From contig NC_085850.1 of NCBI RefSeq assembly GCF_020906515.1, positions 682,001 to 746,000 of the forward strand: a stretch of DNA of 64,000 nt, read 5' to 3'. The notes under the pieces were generated by a model. That model did not search any database and was not told the origin of the DNA. It saw nothing but the letters and a program-made list of their open reading frames with translations. Shown one piece after another: positions 14,295 to 24,542 of the stretch; positions within the stretch are counted from its first letter, which is position 1; each line of letters begins with the position of its first letter. Source of the DNA: Vanrija pseudolonga. Lineage: Eukaryota > Basidiomycota > Tremellomycetes > Trichosporonales > Trichosporonaceae. Position numbers and translations under genes: made by a program.

Positions 14295-14532
14295 GCGTGG
14301 AAAAGCTGGCGGTGATCTGCACGCACGCGCCATGTTTGTATTGCATTATAGTTTGGTCCTTCATGTCAGAGATACAAGTCGAGCTTGAGCTGCAGCGTGT
14401 CTTCGGAAATTTCAAATGTCAACAACCGGGAGATCGGTTGTCGGCGGCAGCCGGGCCGAAGGGCGCGTCGGTTATGACAATCTTGGCACTGAGTCGTCGG
14501 CTGGCAGCTTCACAACCACTCCATCCACCACC

Positions 14533-15484
14533 ATGCCAGTGACAGTAAAGACAGTGACAGGAGCGACCGTTACGCGTGAGTGGCGCCGTCGCGAGCACGA
14601 CTGACAGCCAGCGGAGGAGCGCACATCAGCCAAGCGCGTGCTCGTCGAGTCGTTTCTGAGCAGTGCGTGCGGTGCGGGGGTGGAGGCGGGTGGAGCCAGC
14701 TGACCCCGATATCACTCCTTGCCGTCCTTGCCCCGCTACATAGACCCCGAACACATGGCGCTCTGGGCCCACTCATCAGCGGCCAACACGGCCCTCAACG
14801 AGCGATACATCGACTACGCCCTGGACGCGGGGCACGAGCTCGCGCTTGCGCAGGTCGACGATGGCGCGGTCGCAGGCGTCGCGATCTGGGTGCGGCCCGG
14901 GGAGGACTTCATGCCAGAGTGAGTGGGTCGCGGGCCTGCTGTCGACCCCACCACCAGCTCACACCGACGCCGCACAGAGGCCAGCGCCCGATCATCTTCA
15001 AGGATGCGCTCGACGCCTTGCCTGCGGGGCACAAGGCCTTCTTCCTAAACGACGTGAGTGGTGACATAGCCGCGCTTAGCCGCCGGGGCGTAAGCGCTAG
15101 CCGCGTTCGTGGCATGTGCTGGCTCGCTCACACTCGCAGCTGTGGCCCGTCTCCGGGGACATGGTCGAGTCCGTCCTCCCAAACGCAGAGCACGAGTGGT
15201 GGTACCTCCCCATGATTGGTGTGTCGCCCTCCGCGCAAGGCAAAGGCGTGGGCAAGGCGCTGCTGGGCGCCAAAGTCGCCCAAGTGGCGGCCACCACGGG
15301 CGGCACACCAGCCCGCGGACCGCGCGCGATCGCGCTCTACACCGAGTCGCCGGGCAACATTGCCTTCTATAACAAGCTTGGATTTGCCCTCCGCGCGCAC
15401 CAGAAGTACGACCTGCCCAGCGGCGAGGTGTGGGAGAACATGTTTCTGTCGTACCCTGCTGATGCGGCCGTCGGCGCCGCCTAG
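14533..15484 (+). CDS. GNAT-family N-acetyltransferase
   Basis: An acetyl-CoA-dependent acetyltransferase of about 200-220 residues. The start at 14533 gives MPVTVKTVTGATVT, joining EERTSAKRVLVESFLSSA after a short intron. The middle reads HMALWAHSSAANTALNERYI (about 14755-14815), then VDDGAVAGVAIWVRPGEDFMPE. The acetyl-CoA binding loop is SPSAQGKGVGKALL (about 15228-15270), the Q-x-x-G-x-G motif of the fold. The final strand is ALYTESPGNIAFYNKLGF, and the protein ends at 15484. About four short introns; the one around 14680-14745 is uncertain, so residues there may change. Substrate unknown; the layout is that of fungal small-molecule or toxin acetylating GNATs. No targeting signal. Confidence 0.82.
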
Positions 15485-15563
15485 ACGACCGGTACACATG
15501 CATACTGTAGATTACACGACTGACTGTCCTTAACTTGCTTCTAACGCCTAACGCCCGCCTCTC

Positions 15564-17129
15564 CTAGAACGCCGGGATGTCCTCGACCCAGTGCACCGAG
15601 TTGATGACGAGACTGAACGCACGGAAGCTCAACACCACCTCGGGCTTGGTGCCCCACACGCCGCTGCCCGTGTTGTCCTTCCAGTAGTCGGGGTTGACCT
15701 GCCACGGGTTGATGAGCGTCACGTGGCCCGCAGCCCACCCTTTCGCGGGGTCGGTGCTGCGCGTCTTGTCGATGGCATACGCGTGGTTGCCGACGAGCTG
15801 GACGAGCGTGCTGCGCCCGTTGGTAACTTGGTCAAAGTCGATGACGGTGTACGTCTTGTGGTTCTGCGGCGTCTGGTCGCCGACGTACACGACCGGCGCG
15901 CCCGCCTTGGGGAGGATGATGGTGCCCGTCGCGTCCTTGCTTCCCAGGTAACCGATGCTGTCGATCGGCACGGTGCCGATGACGCACGGCGTGTCGCTCT
16001 GCAGGCAGCGGAAGGCGGCGAACAGCAGCCCGGCGTCGTAGCCCGGGTTCTGGCGGTACACGTCCTTCGGGGTGCCGCCGACCACGGCGGCCATGACGTT
16101 CTCGGCGCGCACGCCCACGAGGCCAGAGTATCCTGTCCCCTTGGCGCCCTTTGCCGTCGAGCTGCGCAGCTCGTCGCGGTAGTCGAGCCACTTGGCGAAC
16201 GCCTTCTCGAACAGCGGCATGAAGAAGATGGGCGTGGGCGGGTAGCTGCCGTCTGCTGCGGGCTTGGCCGCGTCCTTGACGGGCTGGTAGCCCAGGTAGT
16301 CCCAGCACCGGGTGTTCGCGTTCGACAGCTTGGGGAGCGAGTCGTCGACGATCACAATGTCGGTTTTGCCTCCCGAACGGAAGCTGAACGCGATCGTCTT
16401 GTCGCCTGCATTCGGGCGGTCGAACATCTTGACGACGCTCCGCTTCAAGTGCTTCAGGTAGCCAGAGGTCACGAGCGCCATGATGCCCGCGCCCATCCCG
16501 CAGTCGCCAATACCGCCCTGCTGCACGTCGGCCGGAACGAGGTTGACGTAGTCTTCGAGCGCCCACAGCTCGCCGAGGGCCGTGGTCCCGCCGCCGCCGA
16601 GCACGTTGGAGAAGGTGTACTCGCACTTCTTGGCAGGATCAGCGTCCGGCACGGGCAGGCCCGGCTGGCTCCCCTGCGAGATCATGGCCTGGTAGTAGTC
16701 GGTGCTGGTCAGGCCGAAGCCCTGCACGGGCGGGGTGCCGACGCCCGGCGCGTCCTCGTTCGTGCCGGCGACGGGCAGTGTGACTTGCTCTGGAGGCGGT
16801 GGGGGCGGGGACGCCGATGTCGACTCCGATGCAGGCAGCGCCGACGGCGACGCTGCAGCCGTCTCCTGGGCGGTCAGGTTGCCCCCAATGTCCGCCACGT
16901 TCGCATTCCCCGACCCGCTGCCGGCGTCCGCGGCGACCTTGACCCGTAGAGGGATGAAGCCACCGCCGTCGTGCGCGTTCGCGAGCGCATAGTCGTACAG
17001 GCTCCCAGCGCCGGGTGACTGGCGCTTGTGGACCTCGGCGATGGAGAGCGGAGGGGGCGAGGGTGCGCCCAGCGCGGTCGCGAGGAGCGCAAGGGCGATA
17101 GCTGGGAGGTTCGTGGAGCTGGGGCGCAT
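15564..17129 (-). CDS. secreted calpain-like cysteine protease, copy 1
   Basis: A single-exon protein of 521 residues. Residues 1-21 form a signal peptide with cleavage near ALG-APS, followed by a dibasic HKRQ site (about 34-37) that suits Kex2 processing. A Pro/Ser/Ala linker (about 90-125) precedes a peptidase C2 (calpain) core. The oxyanion Gln and nucleophile Cys lie in DVQQGGIGDCGMGAG (Cys about 210), His in GNHAYAID (about 449), and Asn in TLINPW (about 474), so the triad looks intact. Classical calpains are cytosolic and calcium-dependent; here there is no EF-hand or C2-like domain. The layout suggests an extracellular protease. It is the downstream member of a tandem pair with the gene ending at 17840. 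No intron, unlike nearly all neighbours. Close to the calpain fold but clearly divergent (GDCG rather than GDCW). Confidence 0.82.
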   Translation of the reverse strand: MRPSSTNLPAIALALLATALGAPSPPPLSIAEVHKRQSPGAGSLYDYALANAHDGGGFIPLRVKVAADAGSGSGNANVADIGGNLTAQETAAASPSALPASESTSASPPPPPPEQVTLPVAGTNEDAPGVGTPPVQGFGLTSTDYYQAMISQGSQPGLPVPDADPAKKCEYTFSNVLGGGGTTALGELWALEDYVNLVPADVQQGGIGDCGMGAGIMALVTSGYLKHLKRSVVKMFDRPNAGDKTIAFSFRSGGKTDIVIVDDSLPKLSNANTRCWDYLGYQPVKDAAKPAADGSYPPTPIFFMPLFEKAFAKWLDYRDELRSSTAKGAKGTGYSGLVGVRAENVMAAVVGGTPKDVYRQNPGYDAGLLFAAFRCLQSDTPCVIGTVPIDSIGYLGSKDATGTIILPKAGAPVVYVGDQTPQNHKTYTVIDFDQVTNGRSTLVQLVGNHAYAIDKTRSTDPAKGWAAGHVTLINPWQVNPDYWKDNTGSGVWGTKPEVVLSFRAFSLVINSVHWVEDIPAF

Positions 17130-17839
17130 TGTGTCTGGTCGGGTGGGTTAGACTTGAGCAGCAGGGGAATATGTATTGGGTCTCAACGCTGGCCATGGGA
17201 AAGGGAGATTCCCCAGCCAGGCAAACACTCCCTGCTCACACTGCGTGCACTCCTCGCAAACGCTCATGGCAATGCACCCCGGTACACTGCCGGTGTCCCT
17301 CGCATCAGTGTCGAAGCGAACAAGTGAGTCACTGTGAGCGCCGCCGCCGCGCTGCTGCAGTTGCCCAATCGTTCGTTCTCATTACATACGTTTGTGGCGC
17401 CAGATCTGGCGGGGCGGAAAGGACAATCGAGATCGTTTGGGATCTGCCAAGACCACCATGGGCAGGCTTGGCACGCGCATATTTACACTCTCTGTGACGT
17501 GTTGATCATGCATTCCGGCTAGTGTCGATGTGCACAGGACTAGGTGGGGGCTGGGCTCGGCGACTGCTGCTGCTGCGGTGCTGTTTGGGGCGTGGTGCGT
17601 GGGCGTGGCGGACATCATCGCCACAGGAGTGGACCTGCTGTAGTTGCCTCGAACCTGTTGTAGGTGTGCGGTTGTTGCGTTGTCGCCTTACGCCCTCCAG
17701 CGTCACGTTTTGTCTGCTTCCCAGTAGTTCCCCCAGCCGAGCTCAACACATGCATGGCCTACGAAAACGAACTGACTACACGTATGACCTACGACTACGA
17801 ACTGACTGTCCTCCAGCTTGCTTCTAATAAACTGCACTA
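17130..17839. other. spacer between the two calpain-like genes, with duplicated blocks
   Basis: About 710 bases. It holds the copy-1 promoter and the copy-2 3' flank. Blocks here recur upstream of copy 2: 17386-17436 matches 19553-19602 (ACGTTTGTGGCGC...GGATCTGGC...AGGACA), and 17693-17718 matches 20654-20679 at 23 of 26 positions by eye. The end near 17795-17825 resembles the copy-1 3' flank at about 15515-15543 (GACTGTCC...TTGCTTCTAA). Confidence 0.7.
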
Positions 17840-19360
17840 CTACGTATCCGGCATGCCATCGACCCAGAACACGGAGTCGATGACGAGCTGCAGCGCGCGC
17901 AAGCTGATCACTATCTCGGCTTTGCTATCTGGAATTCCCGCACCCCTGGAATCGTCCCACAAGTCGGGGTTGATGCCCCACGGGTTGATGAGCGTAACCC
18001 GCCCCGCGGCTACCCCCTTGACCGGGTCGGTACTTCTGCTCGCATCGATCGCGTATGCGTGGTTGCCGACCAGCTGGACGATGGTGACGGACCCGTCGTG
18101 GACTTGGTCAAAGTCGACGACGGTGTACGCCACCGTGTTCTGCGGCTGCTGGTCCGCGACGTACACGACTGCGGGGCCCAGCTCGGGTTGGACAATCGTC
18201 CCCGCCTCATCCTTACTGCCCAGCACGCTGAGATTTTCGATCGATGCTGTACCAATGACACATGGCGTCGGGGTGGTGAGGCACAGACTCAAGGCGTTCA
18301 TCAGGCCCTGGTCGTACCCCGGAGTCTGGCGCCCTACACCCTTTGGAGTGTGACCCAGCACGGCGGCCATGACCTGGTCCGGACCCACCCCCTCCAGGCC
18401 CGAGTACCCTACCCCTGGGCTGCGCGGCCAGCTACCCGACTCGGAGCGTCGGTAGTCGAGCCACTTTGCGAAGGCTTTCTCGAAAAGTGGCATGAAGATA
18501 GTGGGCGACGTGCCGGCGCCGCCGTCATAGGCAGGCTGGTAGCCCAGGTAGGGCCAGCACTTGTCCCGGGCGCCCTCCGTCCGCTTGGGGAGTGCGTCGT
18601 CCACGAACACGAGGTCGGTCGTGTTCCCATTTTGAAACTTGAACAAGATGGAGCTGCCGACCTGATCGTCCTCCGGGAGGTCATGCGGGTCGTAAACGCT
18701 TTGCCTGATATTCTGGTGACATCCAGCGGTAAGGAGCGCGAGGATGGCGGCACCCATCCCACAGTCGCCAATACCGCCCTGTTGCACGTCGGCAAGCACG
18801 AGGTTGTAGTTCTCTGTGCCGGCCCACAGCTGGGCGAGGGGCGTGCTCCCATCCAGGCCGAGCATCTTGACGTACTCGTACTTGCACCCATCGTGCGCGT
18901 CGGTGTCGGTGCTGGGCACGGGCAGGTGCGGCCGCATGTGCGGGTTCACCATGAGCCTGTGGTAGTCGGGCGGCGTGGTGGTGAGTGTGAGCAGGGGCGG
19001 GAGACCGACGCCCGGCGCGTGCACGTTCGTGCCGGCGATGGGAGGCTTGCTCTTGCCGGGGGTGTCGGCACTGGAGGAAGGAGGCGCCGACGGCAGCGCA
19101 CGGTGCGCTGTCAAGTTGCCGGCAATGTCGTTGACGTTCGTGTTGCCCGACCCGCTGCCGCCGTCGGCGGGGAGCTTGACCCGCATCGGGATGAAGCCGC
19201 CCCCGTCGTGGCCGTTCGCCAATGCATAGGCGTACAGACTGCCCGCACCGGGCGCCTGGCGCTTGTGCAGCTCGGCGATGGACAGGCACGGGGGCGAGGG
19301 TGCGCCGAGGGCCGTCACGGCGAGCGCGAGGCCGAGGAGGGTGGCGGCGCTGGGCCTCAT
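17840..19360 (-). CDS. secreted calpain-like cysteine protease, copy 2
   Basis: Tandem paralogue of the preceding gene, single exon, 506 residues. The start at 19360 (MRPSAATLLGLALAVTALGA) is chosen because it aligns with copy 1; the frame stays open to an earlier Met at 19426. Signal peptide residues 1-20, then the same LHKRQAPGAGSLYAYALANG pro-region junction with its dibasic site. The triad is conserved: DVQQGGIGDCGMGAA (Cys about 200), GNHAYAID (His about 434), TLINPWG (Asn about 459). The linker after about residue 85 has diverged and shortened, while core blocks such as PLFEKAFAKWLDYR are identical. Both copies keep the catalytic residues despite clear divergence, so both are probably functional. 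Confidence 0.82.
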   Translation of the reverse strand: MRPSAATLLGLALAVTALGAPSPPCLSIAELHKRQAPGAGSLYAYALANGHDGGGFIPMRVKLPADGGSGSGNTNVNDIAGNLTAHRALPSAPPSSSADTPGKSKPPIAGTNVHAPGVGLPPLLTLTTTPPDYHRLMVNPHMRPHLPVPSTDTDAHDGCKYEYVKMLGLDGSTPLAQLWAGTENYNLVLADVQQGGIGDCGMGAAILALLTAGCHQNIRQSVYDPHDLPEDDQVGSSILFKFQNGNTTDLVFVDDALPKRTEGARDKCWPYLGYQPAYDGGAGTSPTIFMPLFEKAFAKWLDYRRSESGSWPRSPGVGYSGLEGVGPDQVMAAVLGHTPKGVGRQTPGYDQGLMNALSLCLTTPTPCVIGTASIENLSVLGSKDEAGTIVQPELGPAVVYVADQQPQNTVAYTVVDFDQVHDGSVTIVQLVGNHAYAIDASRSTDPVKGVAAGRVTLINPWGINPDLWDDSRGAGIPDSKAEIVISLRALQLVIDSVFWVDGMPDT

Positions 19361-21008
19361 GGTTTGTGTGCTGGTGGGGAAAGAGGTGGCGACGGCGAGG
19401 GGAATAAGTAGAAGACCAGTCCCCACTCATCACGGTGAGAACACTTGCCTCACCACACCCTGCGGAGCACTGCCTGCGCAGCTCGGACCCGCGGTGGTGA
19501 AGCAGGCAAGGGCCAAGAGTGAGCTTGTCCCGCTGCATTTCGAAGCTCTTGCTACGTTTGTGGCGCTCGGATCTGGCAACGAGGAAAGGACAGTCGAGAT
19601 CGTTGGGAGCAGCAACAGCGGGCATGTCCGCTTGGCACGCGCCCCTATTTCCTGTCCTGGGGATACATCACCTCTCACGCTACGAGCGCAGGAGGAAAGG
19701 GGGAAGGAGGTTGCTTGTGCTCATCGAGTGCTTCCTGCGGTGCAAGTGGAGGCATGGCGGGCATCGCCACACGCCTGCACGAGCTTCCGCCTCGAACCCT
19801 TGCACGGTTCGCGGTTCCTCCTTTGTAAACCTGCTCTGCTCATTCTGCTCACACCGATCCTTCGCTGGACTTGTGGAGGGAAAGGATATTGGAAGAGCCT
19901 TGCTGCCATGCGATAATGGCTGTGGGGCATGCTGTGGCATGTCATGTCCCAGTGCCACATTCGAGCTGGGTCGGTGAGTGTGCCCAGCGGTGCTGTGGCG
20001 GCATGGCAGCATCGCCGCTGACGGCACGAGGGCGAGCCCTCGCACCGTTCGCGGTTCCTCGTCTGTCAAATTACTCTGCTGCTTCCTACTAGTATGAAAA
20101 GGGGTTGCTATAGTGTCCTTTGTAAACATTATTATGGCTGTGCCACTTCAAACGCCTCTGCCCGTGCCTCATAACGAAGCAGACGCTCCAAGCGTAACGC
20201 CACAACCCGGCCGTCAATTCCGATAGATAGAAGCCGGAGATCATGACGAACTTGATGCCGGATGACAGCCGAGCGTCTTGGTTACGGCTTACGGCCTGGC
20301 CATGCTTGCTCCACCCGTCTCTGCGTCAGTGTCGCGCTGGTGGCGGTGGGTGTACCCGCTTTGGAGGCCGGCATCGAGGTACTCACTTCTCGTCATTCTC
20401 CACTCCACCTCGTCACTATCTCCGGCCGTCACCATCTGCATTCGGCGCTCCCTCTCTCCTGGTGAAGCTTTCGCTCACGCAAATGGCCGAAAACCGGCCC
20501 ACCAGACACGATACGAAGCTCGAAGCACCAAGCACCACCAGCAGACCTTATCCAGCCCCGCCACTAACCTGCCCACACTGCTCCACCTTGGCGCCACCTA
20601 TCTGACGTGTGCCAAGTGTTCCTGTGTTTCTTCAACAACACTTGCTCTGCTCTCCCTCCGGCGTCGCGTTTCGTCTGCTGCGGACCACCTCCTCGGGTAC
20701 AGGGGGAACCACCGCGACACCCAATCGGACAGGGGGGAAACGGGGCCATGGCGTGCTAATCTCGGCGAGCAGTGTCGCTACGTCGCACGGCTGAAACGAG
20801 GTGGGGCCGGAGGGAGTGAGCACAGGTGCCGACCGAGCACTGGTGCTGCTGAAGGTTTGCCTTGGTGCGATGTCAACCAAGGCAGAGTCACCTCGTGTGC
20901 GTGCGCTACTTATCCAGCTGTGCTGCGCTCTCTCTCTGCGTTGTTGCACTTACCGCGGGCGACTTATCGACCGCACCCAGCCACCTACTCACCCACCCCT
21001 CCCCCACC
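19361..21008. other. divergent region between calpain copy 2 and SLC6 transporter, with internal repeats
   Basis: About 1.65 kb. The proximal part (19380-19640) is related to the copy-1 upstream region. A block at about 19751-19840 recurs in register 240 bases later at about 19991-20080 (shared core CGTTCGCGGTTCCTC type, ending CTCTGCT). The distal part leads to the transporter start. No gene is supported on either strand. Confidence 0.65.
19751..20080 (+). repeat. degenerate direct repeat, two copies 240 bases apart
   Basis: Copy A is about 19751-19840 and copy B about 19991-20080. Both carry GGCATGGC, then GCATCGCC, a GGTTCGCGGTTCCTC-like core, and end TACTCTGCT/TGCTCTGCT. The two align at a constant 240-base offset. 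Upstream regulatory duplication is a possible reading. Confidence 0.65.
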
Positions 21009-23076
21009 ATGCCGCTTCCCCGGTTCCTCCGGCGCGTGATCGACATCATCGCGCCGCCGCCCAACAAGTCGAGCGACGGGCGCGACCAGTGGCCGTCGCG
21101 CGCGGCCTTCCTGCTGGCCGCGATGGGCGGGTGTGCGGGGCAGGGCAACCTGCTGCGGTACCCGTCGGTCGTGTACAACAACTACGGACTGCAGTGGTTC
21201 ATCCCGTACCTGCTCGCGGTCACGCTCATCGCCATCCCGACGCTCATCCTCGAGATCGCCATCGGGCAGGCGTACCGCGGCGGCACGGTCATCGCGTTCA
21301 ACAACATCAACCGCCGGCTCAAGGGCATCGGCATGGGCCCTGTGATTGTCAGCTTCATCGTCACGCAGTACTTTACCGTCAACCTCGCGTGGATCATGAT
21401 CTACTTCCGCAACTCGTTCCGCTCCCCCCTGCCGTGGGAGGGGCGCATCGACGAGTTCTACCACGACGACGTGCTCGCCAACCCCGACCCGATCCTGGGG
21501 TCGCTGTCGGCCAACGGCAAGTCGGTGCTAGCCTACACCAAGTATCCTGATCTCAAGCTGCTCGGCGAGACAGTCGGGTGGAGCGCGTTCGTGTGGCTGC
21601 TTATCTGGGTGTCGATCGTCCGCGGCGTAGGGCTCACAGGCCGCGTGGTATACTTCACCATGGGCCTGCCGATCGTCACGACCATCATCTTTGTCGGCCG
21701 CTCCCTCAGCCTGCCCAACGCCGGCGCCGGCGTGCGGCTGCTCTGGGCGACGTGGCGCGGCAGCCAGCTGGCCAGCGGCACAGTGTGGCAGACGGCCGTG
21801 GGCCAGGTCTTCTTCTCGACCGGCATCGGATTCGGCTACTTCACCTCGTATGCCAGCTACAACCAGAAGCACTCGAACGCCGTCATGGACGCGGTGCTCA
21901 TCTGCGCGAGCAACGTCGTGTTTGAGAACTTTGCGGCGTTCGCAGTGGTAAGTGACAACAGCCACTCGTGAGCACAACTAACCCCCACCACAGTTCGGCG
22001 TAGTGGGCTACCTCCGCCGCTGGCCAACCGACGGCGTGCGCCTTGGCGCCTTTGTCGTCGGCTTCCTCACGCTCCCGCAGGCGGTGCTTGAGATGCCCGG
22101 CGCAAACTTCTGGGCCGTGCTGCTCTTCTTCACGCTCATCGTGCTGGGCTTCTCGTCGGCGTTCGTCATGCTCGATGTGCCGGCCACCGTCATCGTCGAC
22201 TCGGGCCTCAAGCTCTCGCGACCCGTCGTCGTGACGGTCCTCACGCTCGTCTCGTTCCTCATGTGCCTGCCCTACTGCACCCAGTTCGGGTACTACCTGC
22301 TTGATGGCGTCGACCGGTGGATGAACAACGTCGTCCTCATCGCCGTCGTGTGGGGCGAGGTCGTGTGCTCCACCACCGTGTACCGCTGGTCCGACGTCGT
22401 CGAGCAGGTCGGCATGCCGTCGTTTATCGTGTACAATGTCGGCTTCTTCGGCGGCCAGCTGTTTGGCGTGTCGCTCGCGCACGGCATCAACAACCCCGGC
22501 GCTGGGTGCGGTGCCGGGTTTGGGTTCTATGCCCTCTGTACCGTCATCGCGACGATCATGGCACGCACGCCCAGCTCGCCAGCCCCGCCACCGTGGAACA
22601 GGCCGTACATCGAGCGCTTCTGGTACCTCGCCTTCTACTCTGGCAACCAGCTCCGCCGCGACCTCAACGTCATCGTCGGCCAGGGCCGCAACTGGCGCAT
22701 CCCCTTCTTCATGCCCTTCCTCCTGCGCTACGTCTCGTCGCCCGTCCTCGCCATCATCTTCTCCTTTGCCTTCCCAGAGTTGCACTCGCTCCGCTACGAC
22801 CCCATGATGATCGCCGGCTTCATCATCTCGATGCTTACCGTCACTGTCATGCTGCTGGGCTTCGTCATGCCTCGCTACTTTGACATCTTCGTCCCGCCCC
22901 ACCGCCGCCTCGAGGGTACCGAGAAGACGACGGCCAACGAGCTCAAGCCAGAGCCCACAATCCACTTTGACGACGACGACCGTGTCAGCACGAGTGGCGA
23001 CACGGTCATCAGCGCGGAGCGTGGCGCTGCCACCACCCCGAAGGTCGAGGAAGAGAAGAAGGAAACGTTGCCATAG
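21009..23076 (+). CDS. SLC6/SNF-type sodium-coupled amino-acid transporter
   Basis: A plasma-membrane symporter of the neurotransmitter:sodium symporter family. TM1 carries the family motif in the form GCAGQGNLLRYPSVVYNNYG (about 21130-21190), equivalent to G-x-G-N-x-W-R-F-P. The unwound Asn and Arg-x-Pro are kept, and IPYLLAVTLIAIP follows. About twelve hydrophobic segments are visible across the two exons. Exon 1 is 21009-21947; a 46-nt intron (21948-21993, GTAAGT...CACAG) joins FAAFAV to FGVVGYLRRWPTDG. The C-terminal tail (about 22930-23076) is hydrophilic and acidic/Ser-rich, ending KVEEEKKETLP. The likely substrate is an amino acid or related small amine, from family knowledge. It sits divergently next to the secreted protease pair, so uptake of proteolysis products is a reasonable guess only. 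Confidence 0.9.
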
Positions 23077-23194
23077 ACTTAGATAATGTACACGATTCGG
23101 CTCATGTCCCAGGTACGTCACCTGCATCGCTCGCTTCGCATTAGGTCTACTAAATTACTGCTCCTTCCGTCCCTGGCTCCACTCTCGCCTGTCC

Positions 23195-24542
23195 TTAGAC
23201 ATTCGCGGCGGCATCGGAAGCAGCGGCGCGATGCTGAGCAGCTTCCTCAGCGGCAGCGACCCTGTGGTGGGAGGGGTTCTCGGCGGCTGCCTCCTCGGCA
23301 GCCTCTTGAGCTGCCTCGGCTTCCTGCTCCAGACGGATACGTCCCTCGAGATCGGCCGTCTTCTTGGACCAAGCACCGATGGTTATGGCGATGGGGTGCA
23401 GCGCCAGACAGAAAAAGAGCGCCATAAGCAGGGGGGTGGGCTTGGGAGGAGACTCGTTCGGCGCCCGCGGCTCCGACTTGGGTGCCGATAAGAGCAGCGT
23501 GACAAGGAGGTACTCGGAAGCGACAACAAGGAGGCTGCGGTGTGAGTTGCGAACCACCTATGTCCAACTTACGATTGCCTGGTGGCGGCTTCGTAGATGG
23601 CGGTCATGACGTTGACACCGGTGATCGCACCAACAGCTTGCCAGGTCCAACGCTCCCAGCGGTGCGAGTCCGTGACAATCCATCCGAGCGCGACAAAGCC
23701 GCCGTGGATCCACATGAGCTCGAACAGGACGGCGAAGTAGAGGCTGACCGTGGCGTGGATGAACAGGGCGTCGAAGGGATGTCTGAACTGAACGGGGTAA
23801 GGAAGCATGGTGATGTGAATGGTGATTCTGTGGGTGAGCATTTCGTACACCTCGGCACCCACATCAGGAGGAGAGCAGCGAGGATGAGGCACTCTGCCAC
23901 GATAAAGAACTGGAGGCTCTGTGGTGGTCAGCTGACGCCTTCCTTCTGCGGTTGCTCACCCAGGCGACCGCCCAAGCCGCCATGAGCCAGTTGATGACGG
24001 CGAAGCGTAACCCGACGCCGTGAATCAGTGCGGCCTGGTTGTCAGTAATGCTCGTGCAACCCTCGCCCCACCTTGGTGCGGTCGCTCTGAGCGATGATAA
24101 CGAGGAGAGCGAGGCCGACTGTCGCGTGAGCTTCCCTGTCAACACCGCTCAGCTCACCTTGGAGGCCGTAGAGCACAGCCCAGTACAGCCCAATTAGCGA
24201 TGTCTTGGGCGACACAAGAGTAGGGAAGAGCCTGTTGACACCGCCTGGGGGTGAGTGTAAGCCACCGTCGCACGTCAGGTCAGTCAGTGACGCACCAAGG
24301 CCCGGTTTGACGACGAAGGAACAGACGAGGCTTGTCCCGAGCGAGATGAGCACTGGCAAGGCGCGTTAGGATCTGACCCCTCCACCTTCCCTCACCCTCC
24401 TCCCATTCCACTCACCAGAGATGGGAACAGCAATCTGCAGCCTCACGAGCCGCATGCTCTGGCGGAACTGCTCCATCGAGATGTACTCTTCTGGCTGGTC
24501 ATCGTAGCTGCTGTTTCCAGCCTGAACGCGTGTAGCGGGCAT
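23195..24542 (-). CDS. fungal multi-pass membrane protein (DUF1774-like guess)
   Basis: It starts at 24542 (MPATRVQAGNSSYDDQPEEYIS) and ends at 23195. The cytosolic-looking leader is followed by QFRQSMRLVRLQIAVPIS, then a series of hydrophobic helices: VLISLGTSLVCSFVV, LIGLYWAVLYGLQ, VGLALLVIIAQS, FAVINWLMAAWAVAW, ECLILAALLLM, ALFIHATVSLYFAVLFELM, HGGFVALGWIV, and LLMALFFCLALHPIAITIG near the end. A charged Ala/Glu-rich coiled tail (LEGRIRLEQEAEAAQEAAE) closes it. Around nine short exons are needed, one intron being about 35 nt near 23830-23865. I could not assign a function; topology and exon pattern resemble fungal DUF1774 proteins, but this is from memory. Convergent with the SLC6 gene, 118 bases apart. 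Confidence 0.7.

Noticed and set aside
15591-16949. Long + strand open frame opposite calpain copy 1
   Set aside because: It is a codon-bias mirror of the minus-strand gene. It has no domain and the antisense reading is rich in Val/Arg/Asp, as expected from GC-rich codon third positions.
18059-19411. Long + strand open frame opposite calpain copy 2
   Set aside because: Same mirror effect as for copy 1. The minus-strand reading has signal peptide and triad; this one has nothing recognisable.
21898-23127. Long minus-strand open frame opposite the SLC6 gene
   Set aside because: The composition is hydrophilic Asp/Glu/Arg/His, the complement of membrane-helix codons. No motif.
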